DNA of 11,306 nt from the NCBI GenBank assembly GCA_012513545.1, contig JAAZCB010000829.1, positions 1 to 11,306 on the forward strand, in the 5' to 3' direction. Of the stretch, positions 8,113 through 11,306 are shown piece after piece; position 1 is the stretch's first letter; each line of letters starts with the position of its first letter. The position numbers and the translations under genes were made by a program. Source of the stretch: Clostridiaceae bacterium. GTDB taxonomy: Bacteria > Bacillota_A > Clostridia > Acetivibrionales > Acetivibrionaceae. A model generated the notes under the pieces. It had not been told where the DNA came from. It searched no databases and worked only from the letters and a program-made list of their open reading frames with translations.

Positions 8113-9377
8113 AGAGCACCTCCGCTTTTTAAAAGTTCATCTATTGAAACAGCTTTTATATCACCATTTTCAACGTTATGAACCTCTATGTTTTTACTGT
8201 CTGGAACAAACAGTATTCCGCCTATTCCTTTTTGTTCAGCATATTTTTTGATTTCCCCGATGCCTGCACCAGTTATATCCACTTCCACTGACAGTCCTTG
8301 TTTTCTAAGTGTTTCACAAATCTCAAAGGCCGTCTTTCTTCCCTCTTTCTTATAACATATAAGACTGTCGATAACCGGTTTACCCATTTCAATCTTCTGT
8401 CTGTCAAGTGCCATCATAATCATATTAATTCCTAATGAGAATCCGGTCGCAGGACTGCTTTTGCCGAACTTCTCAACCAACCCGTCATATCTTCCCCCAC
8501 TTAATATAGGAAAGCCAACTCCATATGTAAAGCCCCTGAATATTGTTCCCGTGTAGTAGTTGACACTTTGAACCATGCCAAGGTCCACCGAAACATATTT
8601 TGAGTAACCGTAGTCGTCAATTATTTCAAGTACCCTTTTGAGGTTCTCCAGCGCATTGATGCAGCGCCTGTTTATAGGATATTCCTTTACCCTGTCAATA
8701 ACGTCAATTGAGCCGAACAACCCCGGAAGGTTGAAGATAAGCTCCTTTAAATGGTCTTTTATGTCGTGGACCTTAACGAGTTCCTCAATAGCAACAAAAT
8801 CCTTGCTGTCAACCAAAAGCCTCATCTGCTCTGTTTCTTCACTTGAGAGCCCTGTCTCCTCCATCAGACCCTTAAAGAATTCCACTTGACCGATATCCAG
8901 TTGAAAATTCTCAAGTCCGCATGCTAACAAAGCATCTATTGCAGTGGCAATAATCTCGGCATCCGCTTCAGGCGAATTAACTCCAAGAAGTTCAACACCC
9001 GCCTGGGTAAACTCCTTTTGCTTTCCTCCGCCAAGTTCGTTGTATCTGAAAGAGTTACCAATGTATGAAAGTCTCAAAGGATAATTGGTATCCTTAAACT
9101 TAGTGGCGGCCACCCTTGCAACAGGTATTGTCAAATCCGGCCTCAAAACCAGAATCCTTCCCTGTCCGTCAAAAAACTTGAACATTGTTTCCTGCGGTGT
9201 AATATCAGTCTCTGCAGAAAAAACATCATAGAACTCTACTATAGGGGTCTCAACCTCATAATACCCGTGACTTGAGAATACTTTCCTTATTTTGTCCTCA
9301 AGATTTCTCTTATTGAAGCACTCATTCACCAAAATGTCCTGAACACCTTCCGGTGTATATATCTTCCATTTACCCAA
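8109..9377 (-). CDS. hisZ: ATP phosphoribosyltransferase regulatory subunit HisZ
   Basis: A catalytically inactive relative of histidyl-tRNA synthetase (422 residues from TTG) that forms a complex with short HisG and confers activity and histidine control. Class II synthetase-like features are visible: [11 protein letters not shown] at about 43-53, the motif-2 region [16 protein letters not shown] at about 74-89, [22 protein letters not shown] at about 111-132, [13 protein letters not shown], and [12 protein letters not shown] near 294. [13 protein letters not shown] in place of the HisS-type RGLDYY region, and its place beside hisG, favour HisZ over a true HisS. A C-terminal region of about 80 residues resembles an anticodon-binding domain. 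The frame opens at GTG 9386, but the TTG at 9377 has GAGGTG 6 bases upstream and is preferred; the choice is uncertain. Confidence 0.93.
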   Translation of the reverse strand: MGKWKIYTPEGVQDILVNECFNKRNLEDKIRKVFSSHGYYEVETPIVEFYDVFSAETDITPQETMFKFFDGQGRILVLRPDLTIPVARVAATKFKDTNYPLRLSYIGNSFRYNELGGGKQKEFTQAGVELLGVNSPEADAEIIATAIDALLACGLENFQLDIGQVEFFKGLMEETGLSSEETEQMRLLVDSKDFVAIEELVKVHDIKDHLKELIFNLPGLFGSIDVIDRVKEYPINRRCINALENLKRVLEIIDDYGYSKYVSVDLGMVQSVNYYTGTIFRGFTYGVGFPILSGGRYDGLVEKFGKSSPATGFSLGINMIMMALDRQKIEMGKPVIDSLICYKKEGRKTAFEICETLRKQGLSVEVDITGAGIGEIKKYAEQKGIGGILFVPDSKNIEVHNVENGDIKAVSIDELLKSGGAL

Positions 9378-9388
9378 ATTCCGCACCT

Positions 9389-9424
9389 CGCTTTATCACT
9401 TTATCGCGCTAAATCGATAAATCG
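9389..9424. promoter_or_regulatory. candidate his operator: clustered direct and inverted half-sites in the leader
   Basis: Read on the minus strand, two tandem copies of CGATTTA with an 8-base period are followed by two tandem copies of GATAAA, also with an 8-base period. This creates nested inverted repeats. One is TTTATCG...CGATAAA (7-base arms, 8-base spacer, 9400-9421). The other is the near-perfect 14-base palindrome TTTATCGCGCTAAA at 9400-9413, where 12 of 14 positions are symmetric. The cluster would cover about +7 to +42 from the predicted start, up to the hisZ ribosome site, a classic repressor position. TrpR-family HisR/YerC regulators have been proposed for his operons in Bacillota, but I cannot confirm that this is that motif. 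It could alternatively act as an RNA hairpin. Confidence 0.55.
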
Positions 9425-9437
9425 TTGAATTGAATTA

Positions 9438-9467
9438 ATTATAATATTAGTTACATGATATTGTCAA
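9438..9467 (-). promoter_or_regulatory. sigma-A promoter of the his operon
   Basis: On the minus strand, TTGACA (9462-9467) and TATAAT (9438-9443) both match the consensus exactly and are 18 bases apart. Transcription should start near 9431, leaving a leader of about 54 bases before the TTG start of hisZ. That is far too short for a histidine T-box riboswitch, so control is more likely at the adjacent operator-like repeats. The ISL3 element begins 9 bases upstream of the -35 box, and the intervening bases are its target duplication plus one G. Confidence 0.85.
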
Positions 9468-9468
9468 G

Positions 9469-9476
9469 AGAAAAGT
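9469..9476. repeat. left copy of 8-bp target site duplication
   Basis: AGAAAAGT directly abuts the left inverted repeat and is repeated exactly at 11200-11207 after the right one. Eight-base duplications are characteristic of ISL3-family insertion. Confidence 0.93.
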
Positions 9477-9497
9477 GGTTCTTTCCAAAGTTAGTTG
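9477..9497 (+). repeat. left terminal inverted repeat of the ISL3 element
   Basis: Twenty-one bases beginning GGTTCTTTCCAAAG are the exact reverse complement of 11179-11199. The inner end overlaps the -35 hexamer of the transposase promoter, so transposase bound at the end could repress its own gene. Confidence 0.93.
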
Positions 9498-9523
9498 ATT
9501 TATAATCCTATCTTTAGTATAAT
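9495..9523 (+). promoter_or_regulatory. promoter of the ISL3 transposase
   Basis: TTGATT (9495-9500) and a consensus TATAAT (9518-9523) are separated by 17 bases. The predicted start is near 9530, 32 bases before the transposase ATG. The -35 box overlaps the inner end of the left inverted repeat and the -10 box overlaps the left arm of the leader hairpin. Confidence 0.7.
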
Positions 9524-9547
9524 GTACTTACAATATACTAAAGATAG
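9508..9547 (+). promoter_or_regulatory. 14-bp inverted repeat across the transposase promoter and leader
   Basis: Arms 9508-9521 and 9534-9547 are perfectly complementary around a 12-base loop. The stem foot ends 2 bases before the GAGG ribosome site at 9550-9553. The predicted own start (about 9530) lies in the loop, so the native transcript carries only the right arm and cannot form the hairpin. A read-through transcript from outside would carry both arms. This is the arrangement known in IS10 and IS50 for blocking transposase translation from impinging transcription; applying that role here is inference. It could also be a DNA operator. Confidence 0.6.
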
Positions 9548-9561
9548 CAGAGGAAATAAAA

Positions 9562-10002
9562 ATGGATGAATTTATTAAGATGCTGGATGAGAATTTAGAA
9601 TATCTTGGACATGAAATCCTTGACGATATGGTGATAATTCATGTAGCTTCCAACAGAAAAGAAGTGCGGTGTCCATACTGTGGTAGTATATCCAATAAGA
9701 GACACAGCACTTACGAACGCAGTTTTCAGGATCTACCTATCATGGGAAAGAAATGTAAACTTATTATCAATAACCGAAAGATGTTTTGCCTGAACTCTGA
9801 TTGCGCGCATACCACTTTCGCTGAAAAATTTGATTTCCTTTTCTCAAAAGGGAAAAAGACAAAGAGGCTTCTTGATAAGATTATTGATGTATCCATCAGC
9901 ACAAGTTCCGTTGCCGCATCAAATATCTTGAAGGATGGGATTGTGACTGTTGGCAAAAGTACTATCTGTAATCTCTTAAAAAAAAGATATACCTCTTCTT
10001 GA
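9562..10002 (+). CDS. ISL3-family transposase, N-terminal fragment (frame broken)
   Basis: This 146-residue frame is the N-terminal part of an ISL3 transposase. Residues 36-95 form the family's zinc-finger region, with CPYCG at 37-41 and a second pair at Cys76 and Cys81. Residues about 100-141 look like a helix-turn-helix region that would bind the inverted repeats (TVGKSTICNLLKK). The ATG has GAGG 8 bases upstream. The frame leaves the family pattern after Lys141 at a run of eight A's, and a stop follows 5 codons later. Removing one A joins it to the next fragment as a 537-residue protein. Alone it may bind DNA, and so could repress transposition, but has no catalytic residues. Confidence 0.85.
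   Translation: MDEFIKMLDENLEYLGHEILDDMVIIHVASNRKEVRCPYCGSISNKRHSTYERSFQDLPIMGKKCKLIINNRKMFCLNSDCAHTTFAEKFDFLFSKGKKTKRLLDKIIDVSISTSSVAASNILKDGIVTVGKSTICNLLKKRYTSS
9978..9985 (+). other. A8 homopolymer: frameshift or slippage site in the transposase
   Basis: Eight consecutive A's follow CTCTT. With eight, the zinc-finger frame reads into a TGA at 10000-10002. With seven, LLKK continues into DIPLLDKEK and the DDE domain without a break. The needed change is +1 (or -2) for ribosomes, or loss of one A in RNA or DNA. This is either a disabling indel, a sequencing error, or polymerase slippage. Confidence 0.8.
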
Positions 10003-11176
10003 CAAAGAAAAAATCACTAAAGTCTGTATAGATGATTTTGCGTTTAAAAAGCGTCATTCCTATGGAACGATTTTGGTCGATATAGATACCCACCGAGTCA
10101 TTGACCTGTTAGATTCTAGGGAAGTTGATGCTGTAGCGAAATGGTTGAAGATTTACCCTAACCTTGAAATAGTATCCCGTGATGGATCAGTATCCTACAA
10201 TAGTGCAATAAAGCAGGCAAATGAAAATATTGTGCAGATAAGTGACCGCTTTCACCTATTGAAGGGTTTGACCGATGCTTCAAAAAAGTACGTTACAGGC
10301 TTGATGACTGCCAATTTCGGAGTTCCTGCTTCCGCTTCTCACTATGACGGAACTACATCGATAGACTACTGGGATAAAGGGACAAAAGAGGATTTTCCAA
10401 CAAGAGAACACAATGCTAACTGTGAAAAGAAAACAAATATGGTAAATAAGGCAAAAAAGTTAGAAGAACAAGGATACAAACCGAGCAAGGTCGCAGAAGA
10501 GTTAGGCATTTCACGTTCTACTGTAAAGAGATATCTCCGCGCTGAGTTCAATCCGGTGCATGGTCTCTACAATACGACTACAAACAGTAAGATAAAACCC
10601 TATGCAGATGTGATAAAAGAAATGCTAGGAAAAGGAAGAACTTTTAAGGAAATCGAGGTTGCCATCAGGGAAGATGGATATGACGGAGCTGCATCAACCA
10701 TTCGGATGTTTACTACTCGTGAGAGGAAGTTACTGAAGGAAGCTAAATCAGATAAAGGCGGTCCTGTTGAGAAGATAGAGAGAAAATGGATTATAAGACT
10801 TTTGTATAAACCATTGGATAGAGTAAAGGAAATCACACAGGTACAATTGGATAAGGTTATAGAAAAGTATCCGGTCATTGGCAGTATTTATGATGCGGTA
10901 TACAGCTTTAAGCAGACCCTTTTTTCAAAGAAGCCGGAAGAGCTTGAAAAATGGATGTCTGAAGCGGAAAAAATGAATATAGAGGAGATAACCAGTTTTG
11001 TAAATGGAATCCGGCGAGATATAGCTGCAGTAAAAAAGGCTATTGAGATGGATTATAATAATGGACTGGCTGAAGGTAGTGTAAATAAATTGAAGGTTGT
11101 GAAGCGAATTATGTTTGGCCGCAACAGTTTTAAACTTTTAAAGAACAAACTATTGCGGCTTGAATTAAAACGCTAA
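9986..11176 (+). CDS. ISL3-family transposase, C-terminal DDE catalytic fragment (frame broken)
   Basis: This frame of 396 residues continues the transposase after the A8 run and has no good start of its own; the earliest likely initiation codon is TTG at 10073 (367 residues), without a convincing ribosome site. Measured from 9986, the first catalytic Asp is in CIDDFAFKK (codon at 10031), the second is in VSRDGS (codon at 10181), and the Glu is in GLAEGSVNKLKVVKR (codon at 11072). A helix-turn-helix insert, PSKVAEELGISRSTVKRYL, lies between the second Asp and the Glu. All three DDE residues survive and there is no other stop, so the damage is confined to one frameshift. A start at 10073 would lose the first Asp and be inactive. 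Confidence 0.85.
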   Translation, partial: DIPLLDKEKITKVCIDDFAFKKRHSYGTILVDIDTHRVIDLLDSREVDAVAKWLKIYPNLEIVSRDGSVSYNSAIKQANENIVQISDRFHLLKGLTDASKKYVTGLMTANFGVPASASHYDGTTSIDYWDKGTKEDFPTREHNANCEKKTNMVNKAKKLEEQGYKPSKVAEELGISRSTVKRYLRAEFNPVHGLYNTTTNSKIKPYADVIKEMLGKGRTFKEIEVAIREDGYDGAASTIRMFTTRERKLLKEAKSDKGGPVEKIERKWIIRLLYKPLDRVKEITQVQLDKVIEKYPVIGSIYDAVYSFKQTLFSKKPEELEKWMSEAEKMNIEEITSFVNGIRRDIAAVKKAIEMDYNNGLAEGSVNKLKVVKRIMFGRNSFKLLKNKLLRLELKR

Positions 11177-11178
11177 AC

Positions 11179-11199
11179 CAACTAACTTTGGAAAGAACC
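11179..11199 (-). repeat. right terminal inverted repeat of the ISL3 element
   Basis: Exact 21-base reverse complement of the left end. It starts 2 bases after the transposase stop codon. Confidence 0.93.
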
Positions 11200-11207
11200 A
11201 GAAAAGT
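11200..11207. repeat. right copy of 8-bp target site duplication
   Basis: AGAAAAGT, identical to 9469-9476. Removing the element and one copy restores continuous DNA in which this sequence lies one base upstream of the his -35 box. Confidence 0.93.
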
Positions 11208-11225
11208 GACAAACATATGCAATAA

Positions 11226-11279
11226 TCAAGTAAAACCAATGGAATAACAGGATGAAGATAATTGCCAGCTTTTACTTGA
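11226..11279. repeat. spaced 10-bp inverted repeat upstream of the IS insertion
   Basis: TCAAGTAAAA at 11226-11235 and its exact complement TTTTACTTGA at 11270-11279 are separated by 34 bases. The right copy runs into the TTGACA of a possible rightward promoter. It may be an operator or, as RNA, a long-looped hairpin; no T-run follows, so it is not an intrinsic terminator. It lies in the non-coding DNA that was upstream of the his promoter before the IS arrived. Confidence 0.35.
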
Positions 11280-11303
11280 CACAAACCTCGCTTATGGTAT
11301 GTT
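11276..11303 (+). promoter_or_regulatory. possible rightward promoter at the window edge
   Basis: TTGACA at 11276-11281 and TATGTT at 11298-11303 (4 of 6 consensus bases) are 16 bases apart. It would transcribe away from the his operon, toward a gene outside the window. No coding region is convincing in 11208-11306. Confidence 0.35.
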
Positions 11304-11306
11304 TGA

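Larger units (their letters stand above)
9477..11199 (+). mobile_element. ISL3-family insertion sequence (1723 bp), transposase frameshifted
   Basis: The element is bounded by 21-bp perfect terminal inverted repeats beginning GGTTCTTTCC and by identical 8-bp flanking duplications (AGAAAAGT), so both ends are known to the base. It holds one transposase coding region on the plus strand, occupying nearly all its length: the stop lies 2 bases before the right repeat. An N-terminal zinc-finger region and a C-terminal DDE domain of ISL3 (transposase_20-like) type are recognisable but lie in different frames. The element also has its own promoter and a leader hairpin. The perfect duplication and repeats suggest a fairly recent insertion. 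It lies just upstream of the his promoter, pointing away from the operon. Confidence 0.93.

Noticed and set aside
9387..9437. T-box riboswitch or His-leader attenuator before hisZ
   Set aside because: The leader after the promoter is only about 50 bases, with no T-box sequence, His-codon leader peptide or terminator.
9978..10002. Standard -1 programmed frameshift in the IS
   Set aside because: The downstream frame is reached by +1 or -2, not -1, so an A-rich -1 slippery heptamer does not explain it.
11208..11306. Open minus-strand frame through the right flank (about 35 codons)
   Set aside because: It has no start in the window, no recognisable sequence, and in the uninterrupted DNA would end at the TGA inside the his -35 box; this length is expected by chance.
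1..11306. CRISPR array, tRNA, rRNA, or a new defence system
   Set aside because: No regularly spaced repeats, RNA-gene signatures or defence gene cluster were seen; the lone AlbA_2-domain gene is not enough to claim one.

Overview
The window looks like chromosomal DNA of a low-to-moderate-GC member of the Clostridia (Bacillota). The grounds are strong AGGAGG-type ribosome binding sites, TTGACA/TATAAT promoters, frequent GTG/TTG starts, a short HisG paired with HisZ, and protein sequences of clostridial type. My best guess, from general resemblance only, is the cellulolytic Ruminiclostridium/Acetivibrio group.

Positions 599-9386 (minus strand) hold an almost complete histidine operon, transcribed right to left: hisZ-hisG-hisD-hisC-hisB-purC-hisH-hisA-hisF-hisIE. 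Genes overlap or sit within about 50 bases of each other, except for a 101-base gap before hisB that carries a possible internal promoter. Together they encode every step from ATP + PRPP to histidine except histidinol-phosphate phosphatase, which is not in the window. The purine gene purC (SAICAR synthase) lies between hisB and hisH. Its pathway meets histidine synthesis at AICAR, which HisF/HisH release. Downstream, after 24 bases and with no terminator seen, begins a gene for a Schlafen/AlbA_2-domain protein (574 to 1) that runs off the left edge.

The operon has a clear sigma-A promoter (9438-9467) and a short leader. The leader contains a 36-base cluster of repeated and inverted TTTATCG/TTTAGCG half-sites (9389-9424), a good candidate repressor operator. 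The leader is too short for a T-box.

Positions 9477-11199 are a 1723-bp ISL3-family insertion sequence with 21-bp perfect terminal inverted repeats and a perfect 8-bp target duplication (AGAAAAGT). It landed one base plus the duplication upstream of the his -35 box and left the promoter core intact. Its transposase reading frame is broken at a run of eight A's, so the DDE domain is out of frame with the zinc-finger domain. A 14-bp hairpin sits across the transposase promoter/leader in the arrangement expected to silence read-through transcripts. Positions 11208-11306 are intergenic, with a 10-bp inverted repeat and a possible rightward promoter.

I do not see an undescribed multi-gene system here. 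The points most worth a second look are the his operator cluster, the IS/promoter junction, the IS leader hairpin, the A8 frameshift and the purC insertion.
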